A DNA stretch of 64,000 nt, from contig NC_072892.1 in the NCBI RefSeq assembly GCF_027943255.1, forward strand, positions 122,715,792-122,779,791, in the 5' to 3' direction. The position numbers and the translations under genes are program-made. This document shows, one piece after another, positions 47,243-57,048 of the stretch (positions within the stretch are counted from its first letter, which is position 1; each line of letters begins with the position of its first letter). This stretch comes from Anastrepha obliqua. Its lineage: Eukaryota > Arthropoda > Insecta > Diptera > Tephritidae. The notes below the pieces were generated by a model that saw only the letters and a program-made list of their open reading frames with translations, searched no databases and was not told the origin of the DNA.

Positions 47243-47552
47243 ACGGTGGCCGAACGGGTTGATGCATGACTACCATTCGGAATTCACAAAGAGAACGTAG
47301 GTTCGAATCTAGGTGAAAGGCCAAAATGAAGAAAAAGTTTTTTCAAATAGGGGTCGCCCGTCGGCAGGCAAGGGCAAACCTCCGAGTGTATTTCTGCCAT
47401 GAAAAAGCTCCTCATAAAAACCATTTGCCGTTCGGAGACGGCTTATAACTGTAGGTGCTTCCATTTGTGGAACAACATTAAGACGCCACCACAAATAGGA
47501 GGAAGAGCTCGACCAAACCCCAAAAGGGGTGTACGCGCCAATTATATATAGC
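47243..47552 (+). mobile_element. tRNA-derived SINE, full-length copy
   Basis: Head ACGGTGGCCGAACGGGTTGA with a B box GGTTCGAATCTAGG, the body AACCTCCGAGTGTATTTCTG and CATTTGTGGAACAACATTAA, then CCCCAAAAGGGGTGTACGCG and CCAATTATATATAG. Several differences from the 32.85-kb copy. No unambiguous target duplication. Confidence 0.75.
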
Positions 47553-48059
47553 CCTATTTAGTTTTCAGGTATTAAACGAAAAATCTACATTTTGCTAAAA
47601 TAAGTTGAATTTTACTGCAGAAAGCAATGAATATAATTAAAATCCATGATTTAAATGATTTTGCTGAAAAAATATATTCATGCAAAGCTGGTTTCCAGCT
47701 GAACCCCGATAATATCGTGAAAATAATTCACATTCTCCTTGTCTGGTAGTTTCATTGGACTACTTTTCTTTGAAAAAGCAGGTGTAAATGATTTTACCGT
47801 TAACGGGTTTCTATGTAGAGATATGATGACTACGTTTTTGACTTATTGTTTTTATTGAGAATATGTCCTTTCAATGAGGCAGCCACGCATCCAACGGATG
47901 AATCTTTCTATTGCAAACGAAATTCTAGGAAATAATATTTTCACGATATCCTACAAAAATTAGCTCAATTTAACGCCTTTTGGAGTTTTCTTGAACAAAC
48001 TAGAAACTACTGAATTCAGAAAGGTAACATTTGGCACGAAATACGTAGCATTGCCCAGA
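47553..48059. other. Nothing recognised
   Basis: A+T-rich DNA between the SINE and the jockey LINE remnant. It may include decayed LINE 3' sequence. Confidence 0.3.
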
Positions 48060-48713
48060 TACTAAACATCGACCAAAAAATAAGTTTTAAACCATTTGCG
48101 CGAAAATTTATGCAAAATTAATGGACTTACTACAAAAAAATTTGGTTACTAGTAGGACAATTAGAAATTATTTATTCAGTAAGAAGTGGTATTTTATATT
48201 ATTAGTAGCTATATCCCTTATAAACATAGCCGCTGAAATTTTTCTTCGCATTTCTAATGTTGGCAATACTTACAAAAGGCATCTTCTTTTATATGTAGGC
48301 AAACTACAAACCAACTAAGGGAGTGAAGGCAAATCTAGTGAAACGTTTCGGCGCCTACTCAATTATCAAAGATAAACCCATATAGAATGGATCCGAAATA
48401 ATGCTTCAAAATTCGAAGTTAAATCTAACAAGAGAAAAATACAAATCCTTCAGCATAAACAGCTCCTGAAAATCCTTCAATTCCTTACTACAAACCCGGT
48501 CATTAACCTAGAATTGGCAATCATATAGTCTATGTGTTTAGAAAAAGATATTCTTGAGGTAAATATGACCCAAAAGTCTCTCTTTTCATAATCTTTGAGA
48601 GGCTGGTAGCGCCCAACTTATAATCGAAATCAATCGAAACTTTGCGTCTACTGAAGGACAAGTGCTGGCATTTACCAGCATTAAGCGGCTCTTACCTCTT
48701 AAATCTTCTTGAA

Positions 48714-49420
48714 GGGGTTATATACAGATAGAGTTTTCAAAAAATCGATTTTTTTTATTATTATTTTTTTTAATGTGCATATATTTAAAAATACACACAG
48801 AAAATTTTATATCGTTCCGGCGAATATTTTCGAAGTTACACGCAAATTTGAAAAGGTGTTTTAGAGTGCATGAAAGTGCTTTTCAAACTTTAAATGCGTT
48901 TTTCTCAAAATGGTGTTTTCAAAGTCGGTGACCAGCACTACTCGAAAACGACTAAACTGATTAGTCTCAAGCTTTTTATATACATTTTTTAGTAGTTAAT
49001 CGAAGATTTTTTCTCACCCATAAATTTCGGCCTTAATTTTTTTTTTTTATAAACAATTTAAGGCCGAAATTTCGGTCAAAAATCTATTTTTTTTTTAGAA
49101 CCACCTTTTTGTCAAAAAAAATTTGTTTGTTTATGCCTTCGATTAATTACTAGATTTAACATTGCTTTAACCAAATCTGTTTGGTTTTTTTAATTTCAGA
49201 GATATAGTGGTCACTGCAAAACGTCTTTTTTGAGAGGGGCTCCCGGAGATCAGCTGCAGCTCCTTTCCAAATAAATATTTTTTCTAATACTAAGTCTTAA
49301 AATACAGTTAAAAGATAACATAATATGTGTAAAAATTTTTCGATCAATATTTTTAAAAGTTTTCTCAGAAAAAATTCTGATAAATTCGCTTCTTTCGGCT
49401 TTCTAACTGTATATAACCCC
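48714..49420 (+). mobile_element. Unclassified TIR element, family A, copy 1 (4-bp TSD)
   Basis: Ends GGGGTTATATACAGATAG and inverted CTAACTGTATATAACCCC, flanked by TGAA on both sides (48,710-48,713 and 49,421-49,424). The 707-bp interior is A+T-rich and non-coding, with the block CTTTAAATGCGTTTTTCTCA shared with family B, and a hairpin around TTTCGGCCTTAA / TTAAGGCCGAAA near 49,025-49,070. It interrupts a jockey RT frame. A 4-bp duplication does not fit Tc1/mariner (TA), piggyBac (TTAA) or hAT (8 bp). Confidence 0.7.
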
Positions 49421-49431
49421 TGAAGTCTTAT

Positions 49432-50123
49432 GGGGTTAGGGGTAGTCAGAATTTTCAAAAAATTGGATTTTTTTTGCATTTTCTTAAAGTATAATACCTT
49501 AAGATTATTAAGCGAAAATTTGAAGTAAATCCGACATATACTTTTCGAGTTATTCGACAATTAACAAAGGGCGCTCGGGCGCTCGGCGCAAAACTTTAAA
49601 TGCGCTTTTCTCAAAACTATGTTTTATGTACTGATGATCACTGCAACTTAAACACGCATGGTAGATTTCAATAAAATTTATACTGCTTTTGAAAAACATT
49701 AAAACCCCTGCCTGATCAATTGGTTTTTTTTTTTTCAAAATTTCGATTTTTGTTTGATGTTTAATTGCCGTTTTTTTCACAAAAATCTGAAAAATATTTC
49801 CTGAGGCCGCCATGTTGATAATTTTGAAAAAAAGCTTCGATCAGGCACAAGATTATCTATTAATAAAACAAATTTCCCTTGTCCGATTGATTTTAGAAGG
49901 ATCTCCAAGGACTTGTGTTGATAACCACAAGGGACTTCAAGGGACACAAAAAGCGATAATTTTTACAATTATTGATTTTTGTTTTTTGAAATTTTGCTAA
50001 AGTCAAGTCGAAACATGATGTCTTAATGCCATGTTTCTATTTTTGTAAAATAAAGCAATTGACTAGCAAAAAAAAAATATTGAAAATCATCATTTTTTCG
50101 GGCCTTTGACTACCCCTAATCCC
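49432..50123 (+). mobile_element. Unclassified TIR element, family B, copy 2 (4-bp TSD)
   Basis: Ends GGGGTTAGGGGTAGTCA and inverted TGACTACCCCTAATCCC, flanked by TTAT at 49,428-49,431 and 50,124-50,127. Only seven bases of LINE sequence separate it from the family A copy. Interior blocks match copy 1 at 5.24-6.01 kb (CTTTTCGAGTTATTCGACAA, GGGCGCTCGGGCGCTC, TTGAAATTTTGCTAAAGTCA). No coding frame. Confidence 0.7.
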
Positions 50124-50547
50124 TTATGCAGCCAGCTGCGTCCTCTATACGACTGTAAATCTTCATAAAACAAAAAACGTTTAGAATGTCATTAACAAAG
50201 ATTAAGAACAATAATGGCCCGAGATGGCTACCCTGAGATACATCTGATAATGGTTTTCTTTTTGCCCAAACTAATATTTTAAACTTTTTCGCAGTTCTTA
50301 AATATTTTTTGAAGCCATGAGAGAAGCCATAGTGTTTAACTGTCGTGATAGAAAGTTATTTAATAATATATATAAATGCATACAAATTAGTTAAGTAAAT
50401 ACTTACAATTCATAATATACTTAATTTGAATTTTTTTATATTAGACCTTTGCACTCGAGTGTTACGCAGCCGATCCATTTAAAATTTGTCTTCAAACTCG
50501 ACAACTCTGTTATGGAGACAATACGAATATTTTCGATTCATTGCATA

Positions 50548-50830
50548 GGTTAGGTTAGGTTAACCTGGCTGGCTGAAAGCCATTTGCCCTTGGCGGTATC
50601 AGCTGGAACTCGACCTATACGTTTCCGTGTAGTAGGATTTTTGTTATAAGCCTGCGTCGTTTGCGAATCTCTAACCCCGGGAGATGTTCTAACCTCTCAT
50701 ATTATAGAACTCCTAAACATTTCATTTGGGTTCTACCTAATTCAGGGCAAGAACATAGAAGATGCTCTAGAGGTTCGCTCTCTTCTAGTTCATTGCAAAA
50801 AATGTAGCTATCATTGTTCGTAATTCATTA
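50548..50830 (-). pseudogene. LINE C-terminal zinc-finger region with CCTAA-type tail (R1/LOA-like)
   Basis: The minus strand reads DSYIFCNELEESEPLEHLLC, SCPELGRTQMKCLGVL and EIRKRRRLI: the Cx2C…EHLLCxCP zinc-knuckle-like block that closes ORF2 of R1/LOA-type LINEs. It ends in GGTTAACCTAACCTAACCTA, a tandem CCTAA tail, near 50,548. 5' truncated at ~50,830. Confidence 0.65.
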
Positions 50831-50952
50831 CATAAGCACAAAAACAAATCATAATAACATAATTTTTTTTAAATATTTGTGTTCATGTAATGGTAAATGA
50901 AACTGTAATTTTAGGCATTAAATAGGAAAGCTGAAACAAATTTTCAGTTCTA

Positions 50953-52184
50953 CAAAGTGAAGTCCAAAATAAACGAGACTGAGCTTAAACAGAAACGACA
51001 GGCGCTTCATTCTGATAACTTCGAGTTTATTTATTCAAAATAGTCCCCTCTGGCTTCGATACACTGATTTGCGCGATCTAAAAGCTCATTGCCGGAATGT
51101 CTTTCAGGATGTTGGTACAAGTTTTTTTAATGGCCTCTACGGACACAAAACGTTTTCCTTTCATGGCCAAATGCAATATTCCGAATATGTAGAAGTCACA
51201 GGGAGCCATATCAGGCGAATACGGTGAGTGATTTATGGTTAAAATGCGATTTCTTGTCAAAAAATCAGACACAGGAGTGGATCGATGAGATGGTGCATTA
51301 TCATGCAATAAGCGCCAGTTTCCTCCTTCGCGGTATTCAGGGCGAATTCGACGAATGCGATGTAACAAACGCTTCAAAGTGTTGGCACGAACTCCTTGTG
51401 TACAATTCTCTTGGAATCGTAAAAATAAAAGAGCATCGACTTGATTTTTAACTTCTCTAAACGCAAATTTTCGGGCGGTGGGTGGTCTGTGGCCTTCCAT
51501 TCGGCACTTTGACGCTTAGTTTTAGGTTCATATTGGAAAAATCACGTTTCATCACCACTTAGAATGTTGCAAAGGAAGTTCTCGTCTTTCCTCGCCTCTT
51601 TAATGAGGCCTTTCGAATGTTGAATTCTGAGCAGTTTTTGGTCCTCAGTTAACTTGTGTGGAATGAAACGTGCACAAACCTTTCGTAAGCCCAAATAATC
51701 AGTTAGAATGGGATAAATAGATGTTTCGGAGATATTCAACTCCGATTTCAATGATGATTTCGGTTCATTTTGGATAAATTTACAAATAATTTCAATGAAG
51801 TTTTCGGTGATTACTGATTTTGGGCGGCCCGTATGTTCATTGTCATTTATGTCCTCATAACCATCTCTGAAACGTGTAAACCATTCATGAACTCTGGCAC
51901 GGGATAGACAGTCATCGCCATAAACTTTTTTCATTAAGTCAAGTGTTTTGGTAAACGTTTTATCGGTTGTAAAAAACAAAAACAAAATAGAACAAAATTT
52001 GATATTATTTGATGACACAATCAGACGCAGTAACTTCGCTTCCGCAGAACCGAATGTCACCAAGCTTTCACTGAAAGTCAGCTAGGGATGTAACTTCCAA
52101 CGCACTAACTCATTAAATGATTGGCGGCATCAAAAACACTTTTTTTTTAAAACGCAACACTCGTTTAGTTTGGACTTCACCTTG
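50953..52184 (-). mobile_element. Nearly full-length mariner with inactivating lesions (DD34D)
   Basis: TIRs of ~25 bp (CAAAGTGAAGTCCAAAATAA at 50,953; inverted CAAGGTGAAGTCCAAACTAA ending 52,184), both beside TA. Frame 52,063-51,542: IKFC…KTFTKTLDLMKKVYGDDCLS, RARVHEWFTRFRDGYEDIND, TGRPKSVITENFIEI, HKLTEDQKLLRIQHSKGLI, LSGDET, where a TGA replaces the expected Trp. Frame 51,500-51,078 carries LLHDNAPSHRSTPVSDFL and SPYSPDMAPCDFYIF with 34 residues between the second and third Asp. A deletion in the linker (PPGQTVN region) also shifts frame. 1232 bp. Confidence 0.9.
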
Positions 52185-52497
52185 TATTTTATATTAGATG
52201 GCGAAACATACCGAACATTGAAAGTGATATTGAGGAATCTGAAAATATTATTAGAAAAAATTCGGAAATCATAGGAGTTTCAATTGGAAATGATGAATGG
52301 ATAGATGTTTCAGAAATGGATAATTTTCATATCCTATAAATTGCGATATTTTACACCGAATTGCCGCACCACAAATTTCCAACGATATAAAAGGACCATT
52401 GAATTTTTCCGTTTATACTCTGCGGATACATTGATTGATTCTATAATAAAAGAGACAAATGTTTTTTTATACACAATATATGCATAATTTTTATATA

Positions 52498-52814
52498 AAG
52501 GGTGGTTAATTTTCAAGGGCTGCTGTTGATTTTGAATAAAATATAATTTTTTTAGGAAATTATTGTCATTTCTCTTTATTATGATAATATTGGTATGGCT
52601 CAATCACGTATAGAACAAAATATCGGCCAAATGGCCCCCGAGGCCGCGACGACGCTGAGGCATAATTGAGGTTCTATGCCGTTAATGTGCCGAATTATCT
52701 CATCCTTTAGCTCTTTAATTCTTTCAAATAGCCCCAAAAAAGGAGTCAAACGGTGTCGTTGACGTTTTGGTGTGGTTCACATTCAACATCGGCCCTTGAA
52801 ATTTAACCACCCTT
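52498..52814 (-). mobile_element. Rosa-like MITE, 317 bp
   Basis: Perfect family termini AAGGGTGGTTAATTTTCAAG and GGCCCTTGAAATTTAACCAC, with TA at 52,496-97 and 52,815-16. It retains traces of the transposase C-terminus (HINGIEPQLCLSVV-type, TTTDPLFGAI-like) and lacks nearly all coding sequence. Second of three copies, again minus. Confidence 0.85.
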
Positions 52815-52816
52815 TA

Positions 52817-53248
52817 TATGTATATATTTTATATCTAATATAAAATTTATATACAGTATTAATTACAAAAACAATAACATACAACAATGACTTTTCTTTT
52901 AATCCGCTTATTTGTATATTTTTACATATTTTTTCATTGAAGTTGCTTCGAGTTGCTGGTAATATGAATGAAAAAAAGCTTCGAGTACAAATGCGTAAAT
53001 TTTATTTGTGATCAATTTAAGTCAAATGTGCAATATTAATTTTCAATGTAGTGACCCTGTATGCGTAAGTAAACTTGCATATTATACGCGTTGCATATTT
53101 CCGGGCACTTTAAGTGTAGGAAGCGAACGAGTTTGAGCGCTTTGACAGCTACACTCGAGTTTGCATAAATATGCGTGCATACAGCTGCAGTCAAGGCAAT
53201 AGTACAACTGCATATACAGATTTTTGTCAGTGCATGCGTACAAATGCA
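52817..53248. other. Nothing recognised
   Basis: A+T-rich DNA without an assignable frame or repeat. Confidence 0.3.
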
Positions 53249-53775
53249 CAAAGTGGCACAAAATTAATCACCCTATCGGAAGATTTATAGTTTTTTGCAA
53301 ATGGCGGCGTACGTCAATCATATTTGACTCTTGTGAACTAAATAAACAGATTTTTTGGCTTAGGCCGTGGTGTTCAATTTTTTGACAAAAAGTGACTGAC
53401 TTACAAAAATGTAATGATCTTAAAGCTAACCTACGCGACGGCTTCTGCCACGTTGCAACTGCAGGTGAATGGGTCGAAAGGCGTTTCCACGGAAAGTGCA
53501 GGTGCGTTGTCAGCTTAGTTTGGCTTGCGAGTATTTCCTGGCCTTCAGGAGGGGCTTCGCATTACTTGGTGCCATATGGGCGATTGAATTGGATATTGTG
53601 GGAACTTTGGATTTAGGCATTGTTAACCTTGGCAGTGTTAACTTTTACAAACAAACAAGCAGGGAAGCGTAAAAGGAAAAAAATAGAGACTTCCATCACT
53701 CTAAATATATATTTTTTTTTATTTAGTGAAAGTAATTTATAATTAAAATTGGTTGATTAATTTTGCACCGCCTTG
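53249..53775. mobile_element. TIR element, GGCGCAAAATTAATCA family, copy 1
   Basis: Ends CAAAGTGGCACAAAATTAAT at 53,249 and the inverted CAAGGCGGTGCAAAATTAAT ending 53,775, with TA after the right end. The interior (527 bp) has no recognised transposase. The TIR length and TA flank fit the Tc1/mariner superfamily. Copy 2 lies at 54,706. Confidence 0.55.
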
Positions 53776-54705
53776 TACTTATGCGCGAAAATTGATGGCA
53801 GCTCGGCATATTTTTATTGCATCTTACGAGACAAGGTTTTTTCCGTTCAACGTTTTTGGTATCGTCGTAAGTTTTCGGATTTTCAGATAAAAATATTACC
53901 ACACAGTGACTCCTTTCAATTTTCGACGCAATGGCACTAACTTCTAATTCTTCATATCTTAGATTAGAAATTTGCTTTCACTCTCGAATTAACCCTTTTG
54001 CATCATTCAATGGAACAGTTCGCGCGAATAAAAACCCTCTCTTATCACCAAGAACGAAATAATCCGGAATAAATTATTTTTTTGTTAAAGTTTGGGAAAC
54101 ATAAATAGTTTTGGTTATTCTGTAACTTTCTTTTTCATTGGAATAAACAGTAAAATTCTTGCCGACGCAAAGTACAATATTTTCAATAAGATAATGAAAG
54201 TCGACTTTTGTGAAGGCTGGTTAGCAATTACGAACAAATTCAAAATTATGTTTAAAAATATTTGTAAGCAGGTATACTAGAAGAAAATGTTGCCCTTGAA
54301 TCTCACTTTTTTATAGATTAAGCGCAGATGAAAGGCGTTTCAGAGTAAGCTAGTCCACCATCAATCTTGCGACCATCCGTTTTGCTGCAGTGGCAGCACA
54401 CGCGCTTTTACTTAGCCCAAAGAGCAAATACATGTATACATACTAGGGATGCTAATCCCGGGATCCCGAAAATGTAAAATATCGAAAGGAGTAAACATTT
54501 TTTTTTTTACAAAATTTGATTAAAATGAAAGCTTAGTTTTCAAGAAATTTGTTTTAATTTACTTATGCTGCCGACTGATTTCAATTGAAAACTGCATCAT
54601 TGACATTTTAGAAATAGAGCAACTGATTCAATCGAACTGCACAATTTTTAAAGTTTACAAATTAAACATAAGAAAGCTAAATTTTTAGACGTGACTTAAA
54701 CCATA
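53776..54705. other. No gene; palindromic CCCGGGATCCCG motif near 54,457
   Basis: Mostly A+T-rich and unassigned. At 54,447-54,472 the sequence GGGATGCTAATCCCGGGATC (then CCGAAAAT) stands out and faces a degenerate inverted counterpart at about 58,722-58,757. Confidence 0.4.
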
Positions 54706-54884
54706 AATGGCGCAAAATTAATCACCCTAATAGAAGTTATATAACTTTTACAAATGGCGTCAACATATTTTACATTTTCGGACGGCGGATGCGCTAAAAT
54801 CATGATACCGAAAAAACTCCGAAATAACTACAATAATAATCAACAGACACATATTACGGACTAATACTGATTACCCACCCCAAC

Positions 54885-55085
54885 ATATGCTCCGCCACAG
54901 ACATACAGAAGGCGTCGCTTGTCGCTCAGGTGGATTGACAGTGTAGATGAAGGCGCACGTTTTTAGAATTTCGAGCATGGAGAACACAGGCACGAAAGAC
55001 AGGAGAGACAATTAGGGGCGTATGCTGCAGCAGGCAAAGACCCGATCAGGATTGTCCACCCAGCTGTCTAGTGCAGTAGCACTGA
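54885..55085 (+). pseudogene. RTE-like LINE C-terminal tail
   Basis: The plus strand reads RRRLSLRWIDSVDEGARF, a frame change, then RISSMENTGTKDRRDN and GRMLQQAKTRSGLSTQLSSA, paralleling RRRGRLPVRWIDGVEEDAG … HMLQQAKIRPGLS at 15.5-15.7 kb. Only the last ~60 codons remain. Confidence 0.65.
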
Positions 55086-55139
55086 AGCGCCGTTTTGATA
55101 CCATAATGAGACCTCCAACAGGCAGATATCTACAGCCAG

Positions 55140-55385
55140 TCAGAGCTGTTGATATAATGGAGAAGATTGACGGAATTTAGGTTGGCGCACTGCTCCCAGG
55201 CTGTCGAAGAAAGGTGCACTCAGTGACCTTAATCGTCTAGCTACCAAACCCGGATATTTACAGGGAAAGTACTCAACAGTCTCCTTTTCTAAAAGGTCCC
55301 CATAGCTTCTACAATGGGGGTTAAATGGTAACCCTTGCTTTTCCGCATGAGTGCCGGCCGTCCAGTGACCGGTGAAAAAGTTGTT
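55140..55385 (-). pseudogene. LINE ORF2 C-terminal end (R1/LOA-like)
   Basis: Minus-strand: FFTGHWTAGTHAEKQGLPFN, PHCRSYGDLLEKETVEYFPC, KYPGLVARRLRSLSAPFFDS. This matches the LTGH…CRSC…EExxEHxLCxCPxLxxxRxRxLGxxFF end of such LINEs, with some Cys lost. It lies head-on to the RTE tail. Confidence 0.65.
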
Positions 55386-55499
55386 CAAAAACAAAATTGG
55401 ATGATTAATTTTGCGCCACTTTCTATATAAAATCTTACAATACATTTTATCTTCGCATGCTTTCAGTTACTGATTTTTTTCTCATATTAAAAAAGTTAT

Positions 55500-55568
55500 G
55501 TCTCGAAGTAATCACAGGAACGAGTTCTAGGATTTCGGGTTTATTTTAAAAATATTCTAAAATTAAAC
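55500..55568. repeat. Left remnant of the 42-bp tandem array
   Basis: TTTATTTTAAAAATATTCTA followed by AAATTAAACTA is one to one-and-a-half units of the array that continues right of the mariner at 56,564. It shows that mariner also landed inside the array. Confidence 0.55.
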
Positions 55569-55570
55569 TA

Positions 55571-56561
55571 TTGGTTAGCAACTAAGTAATTGCGGATTTT
55601 TTTAGAAAATCAAAGACAATTTTTTCATGGAACTAAATAACTTTATTCTGTAATGTATTGCCCATTATGATCAATGACCTTTTGCCATCAAAGTAGACAA
55701 TTCCTTTGTAATCCCACCAAACTGATAACTAGAGATCGGATTTTTATGCAAATTGAATATTTTATTATGATGAGTTTCTCCCTAGGTGCGAACTTCATGT
55801 GATGTTAAACAAAATATGCACTTGCATAAGAATCCGATGTCTACTGATAACAAAACCTTCGTTCGATGAATATCATCTTTTGATATTGTTTGAGTTGTTG
55901 AGAGGTTCACCTGGCCTGCTCCACGATCTTTTCCGTTTGATATTGTTGGAAACAACCCTTTTTTCATCGCCAGTTATCAGTCGTTTTAAAAATGGATCAT
56001 TTTCATTACGTTTCTTTAGCAAATCGCAGCTGTTAATGCGTTTCGTGTATCGGGTTTTTGAACATAGCCAAGTTGTTTTAAGTGATTTTCAATGCATGTA
56101 TGTGATACATGAAGCTTCTCTGCAATCTCACGGGTTGTAGTGTCACGATCCGAATCGATTATTGCTTTAATTAGGGCGTCATCAACTTCAACTGAGCGTT
56201 TTTCAACTTTGAGTGAAAAATCACCAGAACGAAATTTGGAATTTTTTGACTCTGCCGTTCTTTTAAGGCTTCGTCACCATAAACAGCACATAACTTTTCA
56301 TGCGCTTGCGATGCGGTTTTTCCTTTGCGGAAATAAAAAAGCAAAATATGACGAAAATGTTCCTTTTGATTTTCTATTTTTCAACGAACGCTAAACGAAA
56401 ACTACGCAACCGATCAAAAAAACTTTTTTACTGATTGACAGCTGAATTGCCAACTATCAAATAACAGAATGTATTTTATATTTGTACTACATCTGCAAAC
56501 CTAAAAATTCAACTAAAGGCATCTATGGGTAAAATCCGCAATTACTTAGTTGCCAACCCAA
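55571..56561 (-). mobile_element. Internally deleted mariner inside the tandem array
   Basis: Ends TTGGTTAGCAACTAAGTAAT and inverted TTGGGTTGGCAACTAAGTAA (one-base indel), with TA on both sides. The minus strand retains scattered transposase pieces: SLKERQSQK, TLQPVRLQRSFMYHIHALKI (from ST-TREIAEKLHVSHTCIEN-like sequence), LLKRNENDPFLKRLITGDEK-like and WQKVIDHNGQYITE near 55,650. The stretch with the second and third Asp is deleted. Several frameshifts. 991 bp. Confidence 0.75.
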
Positions 56562-56563
56562 TA

Positions 56564-57046
56564 CATTGAATAAAGTTTTTTTAAATAAAATTACTTTAAA
56601 AATATCCCGAAATTAAATTATTTTGAATAAAATTACTTTAAAAATATCTCGAAATTAAATTATTTAAATAAAATTTCTTTAACAATATCCCGAAATTTAA
56701 TTGTTTTAAATAAAATTACTTTAAAAAATATTCCGAAATTTAATTATTTTAACTAAAATTACTTTAAAAATATCTCGAAATTAAATTATTTTAAATAAAA
56801 TTAAATACTTTAAAGAATTCCGAAATTAAATTATTTTAAATAAAATTACTTTAAAAATATCCCGAAACTAAATAATTTTGAATAACACCTTTTTAAAATA
56901 GTCCGAAATTAAACTATTTTAACTAAAATTATTTAAAAAAATACAATAATTTAAATATTTGAAATAAAATTACTTTAAAAATATTCCAAAATTTAATTAT
57001 TTTAAGTAAAAGTACTTTTAAAAACCCATAAATTAAGTTTTTTTAA
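56564..57046. repeat. 42-bp tandem array, left block
   Basis: About 11 degenerate copies of a unit built as TTAAATAAAATTACTTTAAA, AATATCCCGAAATTAAATTA, TT. Variants (CTCG, TTCCG, AACTAAAATT) recur in the same order in the right block, so the array arose partly by segmental duplication. The mariner at 57,049 splits it. Confidence 0.85.
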
Positions 57047-57048
57047 TA

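Larger units (their letters stand above)
48060..50340 (-). pseudogene. Jockey-clade LINE RT split by two TIR elements
   Basis: Minus-strand: LSDVSQGSHLGPLLFLIFVN, DILNVFCFMKIYSRIEDAAG-CI at 50.33-50.13 kb, then, after skipping 49,432-50,127 and 48,714-49,424, RLQEDLRG in the same frame, KMKRETFG-like DYKLGATSLSKIMKRETFG, ISFSKHIDYMIANSRLMTGF, LPTYKRRCL and LEMRRKISAAMFIRDIATNN down to ~48.1 kb. The frame across the two insertions (AAGCI-RLQEDL) is perfectly continuous once the duplications are removed. The RT catalytic box itself is missing; stops occur. Confidence 0.75.
54706..55423. mobile_element. TIR element, GGCGCAAAATTAATCA family, copy 2, carrying LINE scraps
   Basis: Left end AATGGCGCAAAATTAATCAC, right end inverted AAGTGGCGCAAAATTAATCA, both beside TA. 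Between them are an RTE-like LINE tail (plus) and an R1/LOA-like LINE end (minus). These either inserted later or were captured. Confidence 0.5.

Noticed and set aside
50548..50575. Interstitial telomere (TTAGG)n
   Set aside because: Only three to four units, located exactly at the 3' end of a LINE fragment; better explained as a LINE tail.
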